DNA of 64,000 nt from Clostridiales bacterium Firm_04 (GTDB taxonomy: Bacteria > Bacillota > Clostridia > Oscillospirales > Ruminococcaceae), in NCBI GenBank assembly GCA_001603005.1, contig LVAJ01000012.1, forward strand, positions 124,001-188,000, given 5' to 3'. Positions within the stretch are counted from its first letter, which is position 1. Each line of letters begins with the position of its first letter. This document shows positions 51,724-59,631 of this stretch, piece after piece. The translations under genes were made by a program, and so were the position numbers. The notes beneath the pieces were generated by a model. The model searched no databases, was not told where the DNA came from, and saw only the letters and a list, made by a program, of their open reading frames with translations.

Positions 51724-52524
51724 TTATTCGTCGAAGAATTTCCGCTGCAGATTCGCGCGCGTGACCGCCGCAAAATCATACTGCGTCATGTATTCGCCGA
51801 TGAACTGGTGCATCGCATACGGATCGCCTTCCAGATAATGAAAAAAGTCGCAGTCTACCTTGTTCAGATTGACGCAGACACCGCCCTTGTCACGCAGGAT
51901 CACATCCTCGGCACCGACCTGCTGAAAGGCACTGCACATTTCCGCGATCGCCGTGCGCGCCATGCTTTTTCGGGACTGCGTTGCGCCCTCATCCGGCCAG
52001 AGGTTGCCGATGATCATATCATTCGTGCAGACCGCGCCGCGCCGGTCGATCAGATAGGCAAACAGCTCCTTGCTCTTTGCGCGCGCAAATTTCACCGGAA
52101 TGCCGTCTGCAAAAACTTCAAACGTACCGAAGCACTGCACGCGGATCCGCTGTCCGGTCTGCACCGACGGGCGGTTCCGCAGATGCAGCAGCGCACTCCG
52201 CACCGCTTTTTCCGTGACCGGCTTCATGATGTATGCGCTGGCGTAAAGATCAAAGGCGTTCGGCATGTATTCCTGATAACCGGTGATAAAAATGATGTTG
52301 ATGAGCGGGCGGAGCATTTGCAGCTTTCGCGCCAGCTCAATGCCGCTCATCTCCGGCATCTCGATATCCAGAAATGCGGCGTCATAGCTTTCCGCGGTCA
52401 CAAGCTGCACCGCTTCTGCGGGATCCGTTGTGCCGTTGTGGATGCCGTCCGGATCCAGTCTGGTCAGAATGCGCTGCATCATGCTCACGATCGTACTGCG
52501 GTCATCCACGATCAGGGTACGCAT
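51724..52524 (-). CDS. Response regulator with SARP-type winged-helix domain
   Basis: This 266-residue protein has a receiver domain (about 1-120) with acceptor Asp in FLDIEMPEMSG, Thr in IFITGY and Lys in IMKPV. A SARP/OmpR-like DNA-binding domain follows (about 128-240: CFGTFEVFADG, AKSKELFAYLIDRRG, NLWPDEG). No histidine kinase is nearby. AGGAAGTGA precedes the ATG. Perfect 11-bp tandem repeats lie upstream, over the predicted -35, and fit SARP binding sites, so it may regulate itself. Confidence 0.87.
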   Translation of the reverse strand: MRTLIVDDRSTIVSMMQRILTRLDPDGIHNGTTDPAEAVQLVTAESYDAAFLDIEMPEMSGIELARKLQMLRPLINIIFITGYQEYMPNAFDLYASAYIMKPVTEKAVRSALLHLRNRPSVQTGQRIRVQCFGTFEVFADGIPVKFARAKSKELFAYLIDRRGAVCTNDMIIGNLWPDEGATQSRKSMARTAIAEMCSAFQQVGAEDVILRDKGGVCVNLNKVDCDFFHYLEGDPYAMHQFIGEYMTQYDFAAVTRANLQRKFFDE

Positions 52525-52559
52525 CCGATCACTTCCTTTCTCAAAGAGGTTCTCTATTT

Positions 52560-52594
52560 ATTGTAGTTCAAGTCCGCACCAAATCCGCACCAAA
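52560..52594 (-). promoter_or_regulatory. Tandem 11-bp repeats and -10 box before the SARP-type regulator
   Basis: Two perfect 11-base direct repeats (52573-52583, 52584-52594) stand 7 bases before a TACAAT (52560-52565, minus strand) with no standard -35. This matches the known arrangement of SARP operators. Confidence 0.6.
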
Positions 52595-52700
52595 TCGCGA
52601 GGGCAGTTGGATTTGCAGCGCGTTTATGTGAATGTTGTCTGGGCAATGAGCGTATTTCATGCAGTGATTTATAAATATCTCCAAAATTGTGCAGAAAAGA

Positions 52701-52731
52701 TTGACTCTGACGCTGCGTCATAGTTTATACT
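52701..52731 (+). promoter_or_regulatory. MerR-type promoter with palindromic operator
   Basis: TTGACT (52701-52706) and TATACT (52726-52731) are 19 bases apart, the long spacer typical of MerR promoters. A perfect 13-base palindrome (52708-52720) fills the spacer. Confidence 0.85.
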
Positions 52732-52756
52732 GATACCATATCGCGGAGGTGATCAC

Positions 52757-53491
52757 ATGAAAACGGTAAAAGAAGTCAGTGAACTGACCGGACTCAGTAT
52801 CCGGACACTGCAATACTATGACAAAATCGGGCTGCTGCCGCCGGATGCATACAGCGATGCCGGCTACCGGCTGTATGATGCGGCTGCTCTGGAAACGCTC
52901 CAGCAGATCCTGCTCTTTCGGGAGCTCGGTTTTCCGCTGAAGCAGATCGCAATGATTTTGCAGGATCCCGATTTTGACCGGAACAAAGCGCTCGAACAGC
53001 AGATCGAGATGCTGACGCTGAAAAAGGAGCATCTCGAAAATCTGATCCGGTTCGCGCAGGGAATCAAATTATTAGGAGTGAATGATATGGTTTTTACAGC
53101 ATTTGATACGTCTAAGCTGGATGAATATGCAGCAAGGGCAAAAGCAGAATGGGGACACACAAAAGAATATCAGGAGATGCAGGAAAAAGAAGCGGGCAGA
53201 TCCAAAGCGGATACGGAACAGCTCATGCAGCAATTTATGCGGCTGTTCACGGAGTTCGGCGGCATGCGCGGTCAGGCACCGGATTCCGATGCGGTACAGC
53301 AGCAGGTCAGACGGCTTCAGGCCTTTATCACGGCGCATTTTTATACCTGTACCGATCAGATCCTCGCAGGACTCGGAAAGATGTATGCCGCCGGCGGTGA
53401 GTTCACGGAGAACATCGACCGCGCAGGCGGAGAGGGCACTGCGGTCTTTACTGCCGCTGCAATTGCGGAATACTGCAAAAAAGCGCAATAA
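52757..53491 (+). CDS. MerR-family regulator with TipAS-like effector domain
   Basis: This 244-residue protein has an N-terminal MerR helix-turn-helix (VKEVSELTGLSIRTLQYYDKIGLLPP), a coiled-coil linker (about 85-115) and a TipAS-like C-terminal domain (about 130-240). TipA-like regulators bind peptide antibiotics or other drugs and activate promoters with a 19-base spacer by twisting DNA. Its own promoter has such a spacer with a palindrome, which indicates autoregulation. GGAGG lies 8 bases before the ATG. Confidence 0.9.
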   Translation: MKTVKEVSELTGLSIRTLQYYDKIGLLPPDAYSDAGYRLYDAAALETLQQILLFRELGFPLKQIAMILQDPDFDRNKALEQQIEMLTLKKEHLENLIRFAQGIKLLGVNDMVFTAFDTSKLDEYAARAKAEWGHTKEYQEMQEKEAGRSKADTEQLMQQFMRLFTEFGGMRGQAPDSDAVQQQVRRLQAFITAHFYTCTDQILAGLGKMYAAGGEFTENIDRAGGEGTAVFTAAAIAEYCKKAQ

Positions 53492-53566
53492 TCGGCTTGA
53501 CTTTCCGGATGCCGTCCGCTACAATGAGTGCATAGGGTAGGCTTTTTTGCAGAAAGGCGGGTTATC

Positions 53567-54514
53567 ATGAACAAATTGTTCCGACGGACGGCAGCTTTGT
53601 TATTTGCAGCGGCAGCACTCTGCGACGGCATGGGGACCTATGCTGCAGAAACCGAACCGGCACTTCCCGGCGACATCAATGCGGACGGCAAGAGCGATCA
53701 TGCAGATGTTGTACTGCTGACTGACTGGCTGCGCGCAAAAACTGCGGAGATCAAGGCTGAACAGGCGGATCTCAATTCCGACAGCAGGCTTGACGCAAAA
53801 GATCTGACACTGCTGAAACGCATGCAGCTGCAATCAGAACCTGATACCGGAACGGATCCGGATGAACCGAAAGAACCGGCGAAAACCGACGACTGGATCC
53901 TTGAGCCGAAAGGAACGGAGCACAGCGGATTTGCGACATTCTACGGCGGCGGCTATGAGGGCGGCTGCGCAATGCTTGATCCTGTCTCGAAGGACTACTG
54001 GATCACGGCGATGAATCTGCCCGACTGGAACAATGCGGAGCTCGCGGGCGCATACCTCGAAGTAACCGGCGAACTCGGCACGATCAATGTGCTTGTGACC
54101 GATCTGCTGCCGGAAGGTGCAAAGGGCGATCTCGATCTCTACACAGACGCGTTCCCGCTGATCGCGCCGGCGGAGAAAGGCAAGGTGCCTGTCACATGGA
54201 AGATCGTGCCGCTCGATACCGCTGAAAAAGCGCCGTTCAGCTACAAATACAAAGTCGGAAGCACAGAGTTCTGGTGTGCTGTTCAGGTGCGCAATCACCG
54301 CTATCCGATCGAAAAGCTTGAATATCTGAACACGGACGGCGAATTTGTCGAGCTGCCGCGCAGAAACTTCAATTACTTTGAGGCACAGTCCGGACTCGGC
54401 AAGGGACCGTTCACATTCCGCATTACCGATATCTACGGACAGACGGTCATCGACGAGGATATTCCGTTTACGCCCGACGAAATGCAGCAGGGACATGCAC
54501 AGTTCCCGCTCTGA
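53567..54514 (+). CDS. Expansin-like protein with N-terminal dockerin
   Basis: This secreted 315-residue protein has a signal peptide, an N-terminal dockerin (about 30-88; DINADGKSDHAD, DLNSDSRLDAKD), an acidic linker and an expansin of the bacterial EXLX type: domain 1 (GFATFYGGGYEGG, NVLVTDLLPEGAKG with the key Asp) and a CBM63-like domain 2 (FWCAVQVRNHRYP). Compared with Bacillus EXLX1, as I recall it, one of two surface Trp is Phe here and a Tyr is Phe. Expansins loosen cellulose without hydrolysis. Confidence 0.88.
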   Translation: MNKLFRRTAALLFAAAALCDGMGTYAAETEPALPGDINADGKSDHADVVLLTDWLRAKTAEIKAEQADLNSDSRLDAKDLTLLKRMQLQSEPDTGTDPDEPKEPAKTDDWILEPKGTEHSGFATFYGGGYEGGCAMLDPVSKDYWITAMNLPDWNNAELAGAYLEVTGELGTINVLVTDLLPEGAKGDLDLYTDAFPLIAPAEKGKVPVTWKIVPLDTAEKAPFSYKYKVGSTEFWCAVQVRNHRYPIEKLEYLNTDGEFVELPRRNFNYFEAQSGLGKGPFTFRITDIYGQTVIDEDIPFTPDEMQQGHAQFPL

Positions 54515-54520
54515 ACGAAT

Positions 54521-54554
54521 AAACCGGCAGCTGTTCGGATACGGCTGCCGGTTT
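54521..54554. terminator. Bidirectional terminator
   Basis: An 11-bp perfect stem (54521-54531 with 54544-54554) followed by TTTTG lies between the expansin gene and the permease gene. Confidence 0.8.
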
Positions 54555-54556
54555 TG

Positions 54557-55669
54557 TTATATACGGGCACGGAGCATTTCAAACGCAAGCAGAAGCGCGA
54601 GCATTCCGAAATTGACTGCCGTAAAGACGCCGAAATACCGCGCGGTCTTTGCACCCTCGGATTTGCGGTAAAACTGAAACGAGATCAGGCTCGCAAGCGA
54701 GGCGATCATCGTGCCGAGTCCGCCGAGATTGACGCCCAGCAGCAGGGCAGTGCCGTTTTTCGTGAATCCTGCAAGCATGACGGCAGCAGGAACATTGCTG
54801 ATCACCTGTGAAAGCAATGCGCCGACCGGCAGCTCGTGTCCGGACAGGATCCGGCTGAAAAATGCGCTGACCGGCTCGATCCGTCCGATGTTGCCGACAA
54901 ATACAAAGAAGCAGACGAATGTCGCCAGCAGGCAGTAGTCCACTTTTTTCAGCAAAGAGCGGTCAAACAGCAGCGGACAGACGATCGCGGCAAGCAGGCA
55001 GACCGGCGGGGGGATCAGCCGGAAAACACAGCACAGACAGATCACGAACAGCACGGCATATGCGGCAAAATGCTTCGGTGAAATATGCGCAGGTGCTTCC
55101 GTATGCGCCTGACAGGAAGTTTTCGGGAGCAGGAACGTCAGCAGCACAAGGCAGATCAGGCTGACGGCGCCTGCGGGAAGCATGACGCGCAGGAAAGTGT
55201 CTGCCTGCAAATGATATTTCGCGAACAGGTAGAGATTCTGCGGATTGCCGAACGGCGTCAGCATGCTGCCGAGATTGGCTGCGGCAGTTTCCAGCACGAT
55301 CGTCATGATCCGGCTGTTTTCATCCGGAATCTGCCGGAAGATCAGCAGTGTGAGCGGAACAAAGCTCAGCAGCACCACATCATTTGTCACGAACATGGAT
55401 GCGAAAAAGCAAATCAGCATCATCGTCAGACCAAGCCTGCGGATCGTGCCGGTGCGGCGCAGGATCACACCGCTGACTGCATCGAATACGCCGATGCTGC
55501 GGAGTCCTGCAACTGCCGTCATCAGCCCGAACAATTGGATCAGTACAGCATAATTGCAGTAATCCAGATATCCCTGATCCGGCGGGATGAAAAAAACCGT
55601 TGCCAGTGCGGCGAAAAATGCGATCACCAGCACAGGCTGTGATCTGAACAGGGCTGCAAAACGCTTCAT
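54557..55669 (-). CDS. Anion permease of the ArsB/NhaD/SLC13 superfamily
   Basis: This 370-residue protein has about ten membrane helices and the two family half-motifs, ANLGSMLTPFGNPQNL and SNVPAAVMLAGF. Members move dicarboxylates, arsenite or sodium/protons; the substrate cannot be told from sequence. GAAGGGA precedes the ATG and a consensus promoter lies at 55744-55772. No arsenic-resistance genes are nearby, which argues against arsenite. Confidence 0.82.
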   Translation of the reverse strand: MKRFAALFRSQPVLVIAFFAALATVFFIPPDQGYLDYCNYAVLIQLFGLMTAVAGLRSIGVFDAVSGVILRRTGTIRRLGLTMMLICFFASMFVTNDVVLLSFVPLTLLIFRQIPDENSRIMTIVLETAAANLGSMLTPFGNPQNLYLFAKYHLQADTFLRVMLPAGAVSLICLVLLTFLLPKTSCQAHTEAPAHISPKHFAAYAVLFVICLCCVFRLIPPPVCLLAAIVCPLLFDRSLLKKVDYCLLATFVCFFVFVGNIGRIEPVSAFFSRILSGHELPVGALLSQVISNVPAAVMLAGFTKNGTALLLGVNLGGLGTMIASLASLISFQFYRKSEGAKTARYFGVFTAVNFGMLALLLAFEMLRARI

Positions 55670-55743
55670 ACGCCGGCATTCCCTTCGCGGCAGTATTGAT
55701 TCATAACGATCATCCTTTTTTCAGTTTTATTGCACCGAGCGAA

Positions 55744-55772
55744 ATTATACCACAGAATGCAGGAAATGTCAA
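55744..55772 (-). promoter_or_regulatory. Promoter of the permease gene
   Basis: Perfect TTGACA (55767-55772) and TATAAT (55744-55749) on the minus strand, with a 17-base spacer. Confidence 0.85.
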
Positions 55773-55787
55773 TCCGTTCCGGCAAAA

Positions 55788-55819
55788 AAAGACACTCCGG
55801 AGCGTGCCGGAGTGTCTTC
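55788..55819 (-). terminator. Terminator of the CHAP-like/dockerin/LRR gene
   Basis: A 10-13-bp stem (55791-55800 with 55807-55816, extendable) is followed on the minus strand by a run of seven T. Confidence 0.85.
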
Positions 55820-55834
55820 CTGATCATAAAGGGA

Positions 55835-57505
55835 TCAGTTATAGGTCTTCAGAAGCGTGTTGTTCTTGTCATAGAGTCTGGTCTTGCCGGTAACAGCGAG
55901 AGAAAGCTTGCCGCTGCGCCAGTATGCCAGATCCTTGTCGTTCAGAACGATCTTTCTGTAAGAAGAAGTGTTGTTCTTGAAGATCATGGTGACGTTCGAG
56001 GACTGATCGGGTGCAAGAACGCCGGTCGTGCCGAGCGTCGGCGTGGGCTGCGAGGAGCCGGAGCTGACATACGGCATAAAGAGCGTGGAGAGTGTCTTCG
56101 GGAATGCCTGCTCGCCGATCTTCGTCAGCTTGTTGCAGTCGCTGAAATCGAGCATGTTGAGCAGTCTGCACTCTGCGAATGCATAGTCACCGATCGTGGT
56201 GAGCTGCGGGTTCGAGCCGGTGAAATAGAGGTGCTGGAGCTTCTGGTCGCTGGTGTGGCGGAATGCATACTTGTTGATCGTCGTGACCGTGTTCGGAATG
56301 CCGAGAGATGCAACCGTGCTCAGCTTGACAGCCGTGGTTCTCGGGGAGAGGTCGCGCTCACCGATCTCCGTTACAGTGAAGGTCTTGCCGGTCTTCGGAT
56401 CCGTGACCTTTGCGGGCACAGAGAAGGTGATGTCATCGCGGCAGAACGGGGAGATGAATGTTGCCTTATAGAAATCAACCTGCTGATAGATACCGCCGTT
56501 GTAGAGGAAGTACTTGTCCAGAACTTCGTTGTGATAGCAGTCGATGTATCTATCGTCACTTGAGCCGACAATATAGCCGTCAACAGTTGAAGAAGATGCA
56601 TACTGCTGAATCGCATAATAGTCATTTGCGTCAATACGCATGGAACCGTTCACGTCATAGTCCGCATTAGAAGCCGCTTTGACGTTTATGCTGCCTTTCA
56701 GCTTCGAGCCCTTATCGACCATAGTCTCCTTATAGACCTGCACATCCGCGCTGTCGATTTTGCCGTTCAGGTTGAAGTCGCCTGCGATGTACGGACGCTC
56801 AACAAAAACAGCGTTCTTGCGGAGATATGCCTTGTTGACTGTGACCATCTGATAGGTCGTGTAGTCGGAGACATATCTGGTCTGATCCCAGAGGATCTGG
56901 CAGGATGCGAGATCGCCGTTGCATTCTGCAAAATAGATCTGATTTCCGCTGATCTTCGTGATGAAGATGCTGTGTCCCTGCTTGGAACGCGTATCAGAGA
57001 ACAGGCGGACATGGTCGCCGACCTTCGGCTCATAATAAGTCGTCGTACCTGCTGTCATCTCCATTTTGCTGTTTTTGATGTAGTAACGCACAAAATCATT
57101 GGTCTGGAAAAGATCCTTGCCGAGCTTTCTGGCAAAGCCGCAGCACTGCGAAAGAGAGTAGTACGGATTTCCGTAGCGATCCTCGTCATATTCGGAACGC
57201 AGGAAGTGACGCTGATCACTGATCGAACGTGCTGCGAAAGTATGGTTGCACTGTCTGTAAGTGTCATGATAGTGATCGCAGGGGCTGTTGGTCGTGCTGT
57301 CCTCGTCGCCGCCGTTCCAGTAACTGCCGTGCGGGAACTTTTGCTTTTCCTGATTGATGCGTGATGTCCAGTTTGACAAGACTGTGCTCATACGGACCGG
57401 TCTATCCGTGCTGGATGCCGCCTGCGCAGTGAGACCTGCACTGAGTGATGCAGTCATCATGACCGCGGACAGTGCTGCTGTTGTGATGCGTTTGAGAAAT
57501 TTCAT
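55835..57505 (-). CDS. Secreted CHAP/NlpC-like protein with internal dockerin and LRR
   Basis: This 556-residue protein has a signal peptide (about 1-30) and a papain-like peptidase or amidase domain (about 90-215) with likely Cys in LSQCCGFARKLG and His in KQGHSIFITKI. A dockerin-like pair of loops follows in the middle (DFNLNGKIDSAD and DVNGSMRIDAND, about 240-305), then BspA-type leucine-rich repeats (about 360-510). A dockerin in the middle of the chain is unusual. The target may be peptidoglycan or protein. It has its own promoter and terminator. Confidence 0.82.
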   Translation of the reverse strand: MKFLKRITTAALSAVMMTASLSAGLTAQAASSTDRPVRMSTVLSNWTSRINQEKQKFPHGSYWNGGDEDSTTNSPCDHYHDTYRQCNHTFAARSISDQRHFLRSEYDEDRYGNPYYSLSQCCGFARKLGKDLFQTNDFVRYYIKNSKMEMTAGTTTYYEPKVGDHVRLFSDTRSKQGHSIFITKISGNQIYFAECNGDLASCQILWDQTRYVSDYTTYQMVTVNKAYLRKNAVFVERPYIAGDFNLNGKIDSADVQVYKETMVDKGSKLKGSINVKAASNADYDVNGSMRIDANDYYAIQQYASSSTVDGYIVGSSDDRYIDCYHNEVLDKYFLYNGGIYQQVDFYKATFISPFCRDDITFSVPAKVTDPKTGKTFTVTEIGERDLSPRTTAVKLSTVASLGIPNTVTTINKYAFRHTSDQKLQHLYFTGSNPQLTTIGDYAFAECRLLNMLDFSDCNKLTKIGEQAFPKTLSTLFMPYVSSGSSQPTPTLGTTGVLAPDQSSNVTMIFKNNTSSYRKIVLNDKDLAYWRSGKLSLAVTGKTRLYDKNNTLLKTYN

Positions 57506-57563
57506 ACGTTATCCTCCCGTATAATGTTTTTCGCGGCGGCTCCGTAATACCCGCCGCATTGTT

Positions 57564-57592
57564 ATTTTACTTTTCCTATGATGAAAAGTCAA
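57564..57592 (-). promoter_or_regulatory. Promoter of the CHAP-like/dockerin/LRR gene
   Basis: TTGACT (57587-57592) and TAAAAT (57564-57569) on the minus strand, with a 17-base spacer. Confidence 0.65.
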
Positions 57593-57756
57593 GCCGTCTG
57601 AGCGCAAAATATTTTCAAATAGATACGAAATTGCTCTCGAATGCTTTTGTTTTCGCGGATTCTCTCGGATTGATATAATTATATTGTTGAAAGAAATGTG
57701 CGATAAATACGGAAATAATAGTTAATCATTCTTATTCTGCGCACTCCGAGATACAA

Positions 57757-57788
57757 AAAATCTGCCGCACACCGATGCAGCAGATTTT
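57757..57788 (-). terminator. Terminator after the MATE gene
   Basis: A 9-bp stem (57757-57765 with 57780-57788) is followed on the minus strand by a T-run. Confidence 0.7.
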
Positions 57789-57790
57789 GT

Positions 57791-59173
57791 TTAAGATCCT
57801 GTTTCAATGCGCTCTGCGAGGTTGCTGATCCACACGCCTTTCCGGATCAGAATGATGCCGACTGAAATTTTGATCAGGTCAAGCGACTGGACAATCGTGT
57901 AGATCACGATGATCGGAAGGGAAGTGAACCGGCAAAGCAGAAATGCTGCCGGAAGGGAGACCGCCCATGAGAAAACGCTGTCGAACAGGAATGTGACAAG
58001 TGTCTTGCCGCCGGAACGCAGGGTAAAATACAGCGCGTTCAATACACCCTGCGCCGGAAAGAATACTGCGGTCGCGATGATGAACTGCGTTGCAGCAGTG
58101 CGGACGGTCGCGGTCGTATCGTAAAAGCGCGGGAATACGCCTGACAGCGCGATCAGAATGACGGTCAGTCCTGTACAGAGTATGCCGGTGAAAACGGTCA
58201 GCGAAGCGGAATCACGCTTTGCCTGCTCATATTTTCCTGCACCGAGCAGCTGTCCGATCAGGATACCGACAGCACTTCCGAGCGCAACAAATACGACATT
58301 CAGAAGATTGCAGAGGGCATTGGAAATATTCAGTCCGGAGACAAAATGAATCCCGCGCGTCGAGTATGTCTGCGTCAGCGCGGCGATGCCGGCAGCCCAA
58401 AGGCATTCGTTGCAGAAGATCGGGATACTCTTTTTCAGCATCTCCGTGCGCATCTCCGGTGGGATCCGCAGGCTGTTCCAGACGCCGCGCAGGAACGGAT
58501 GCGCCGCGATCTTTGCGTGCGTCCAGATCACCAGCACACTGCACTCGACGACTCTTGCCGCAACCGTCGCGATTGCAGCGCCGCGCACGCCGAGCCGCGG
58601 AAAGCCGAATTTGCCGTAGATCAGCAGATAATTCAGCAGAATATCGGTCAGGACGGATACAATGCCGGCGACCATCGGTTTGAAGCTGTCGTTTGTTTCA
58701 CGCAGGGTACCGGCATAAACCGAGGTCAGCGCCATGCACGGCAGACCGAACAGCATAATGAGCAGATACTGCATCGCATACGCTGTTGTCTGCACCGCAT
58801 CGACCTCGGAGCTGTCGCCGCGCAGATATAATCCGACCAGAAATGCTCTGCCGAACAGCAGGATCAATGCGCCGGCAGCTGTGACAACACCGGCGATCAG
58901 CACCTTCATGCGGAAGCTCCGGCGCACACCCTCGTCATTGCCCTTGCCGTAATATTGCGCCGAATAGATGCCGGGACCGGAAATGCCGCCGAATAATGCC
59001 AGATAGAGCACAAAAAACAGCTGTCCGACGATCGAAACAGCAGTCATCGCTTCGGTGCCGATACTGCCGACCATGATATGATCAACCAGACCGACCGCGT
59101 TTGTGATACCGTTCTGAATCATGATCGGCACAGCAAGCTTCATGGCACGGCGGTAAACGGATTGTTCTTGCAT
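57791..59173 (-). CDS. MATE-family efflux transporter
   Basis: This 460-residue protein has 12 membrane helices and the two MATE halves, with AVPIMIQNGITNAVGLVDHIMVGSIG at the start of the first. MATE pumps export drugs or cationic compounds using Na or H gradients. AAAGGAG lies 5 bases before the ATG at 59173. A TfoX-N gene lies 10 bases upstream on the same strand, so the two are co-transcribed. Confidence 0.93.
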   Translation of the reverse strand: MQEQSVYRRAMKLAVPIMIQNGITNAVGLVDHIMVGSIGTEAMTAVSIVGQLFFVLYLALFGGISGPGIYSAQYYGKGNDEGVRRSFRMKVLIAGVVTAAGALILLFGRAFLVGLYLRGDSSEVDAVQTTAYAMQYLLIMLFGLPCMALTSVYAGTLRETNDSFKPMVAGIVSVLTDILLNYLLIYGKFGFPRLGVRGAAIATVAARVVECSVLVIWTHAKIAAHPFLRGVWNSLRIPPEMRTEMLKKSIPIFCNECLWAAGIAALTQTYSTRGIHFVSGLNISNALCNLLNVVFVALGSAVGILIGQLLGAGKYEQAKRDSASLTVFTGILCTGLTVILIALSGVFPRFYDTTATVRTAATQFIIATAVFFPAQGVLNALYFTLRSGGKTLVTFLFDSVFSWAVSLPAAFLLCRFTSLPIIVIYTIVQSLDLIKISVGIILIRKGVWISNLAERIETGS

Positions 59174-59183
59174 GGAGTCTCCT

Positions 59184-59498
59184 TTATTTTCGTTTTTTCG
59201 GTTCCGGCAGTTCACCGGAAATTGCTGGGATCAATTCTTCCAGAAAAGTGCGGTTATCCGGATCGTTTACGAGGAGCATCTCCTTCGCGCCCTCATACGG
59301 CAGTTCTTTTCCGGCGTCCGGCATCATCCGGAGCGCAGACGCAGTCGGCTTCACCAGAAAGCGGTCGTCATAGATCCCGCCGATCACTTTGCCGTTGTGA
59401 TATATGATGTATTCACCCATCATCGGGCGCGCGGATACGCCGTCCAGTCCGGAAAGCTGATCCATGATATAGTCAAAATACGATTTACTCGATGCCAT
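59184..59498 (-). CDS. TfoX N-terminal domain protein
   Basis: This 104-residue protein matches the TfoX N-terminal domain: FDYIMDQLSGLDGVSARPMMGEY, then YHNGKVIGGIYDDRFLVK. In Haemophilus the full-length protein regulates competence; stand-alone N-domains in Firmicutes have no known role. AAAGGA precedes the ATG. It is the first gene of a short unit with the MATE pump. Confidence 0.88.
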   Translation of the reverse strand: MASSKSYFDYIMDQLSGLDGVSARPMMGEYIIYHNGKVIGGIYDDRFLVKPTASALRMMPDAGKELPYEGAKEMLLVNDPDNRTFLEELIPAISGELPEPKKRK

Positions 59499-59514
59499 TC
59501 AGATATCCTTTCGC

Positions 59515-59556
59515 AAAAAAGCGGCAGCGTTCCGGATCACTCCGAAGCGCTGCATC
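59515..59556 (-). terminator. Terminator of the radical SAM/Thr-rich unit
   Basis: A 13-bp stem with two mismatches (59524-59536 with 59541-59553) is followed on the minus strand by six T. It lies between the Thr-rich dockerin gene and the TfoX-N gene. Confidence 0.7.
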
Positions 59557-59631
59557 GCTTTCATTTTATCATGGTGACTGCCCTTGCATCAGCAGGGGAG
59601 TCTGCTTCATTTTGCATGGTGCCGGATTGAT

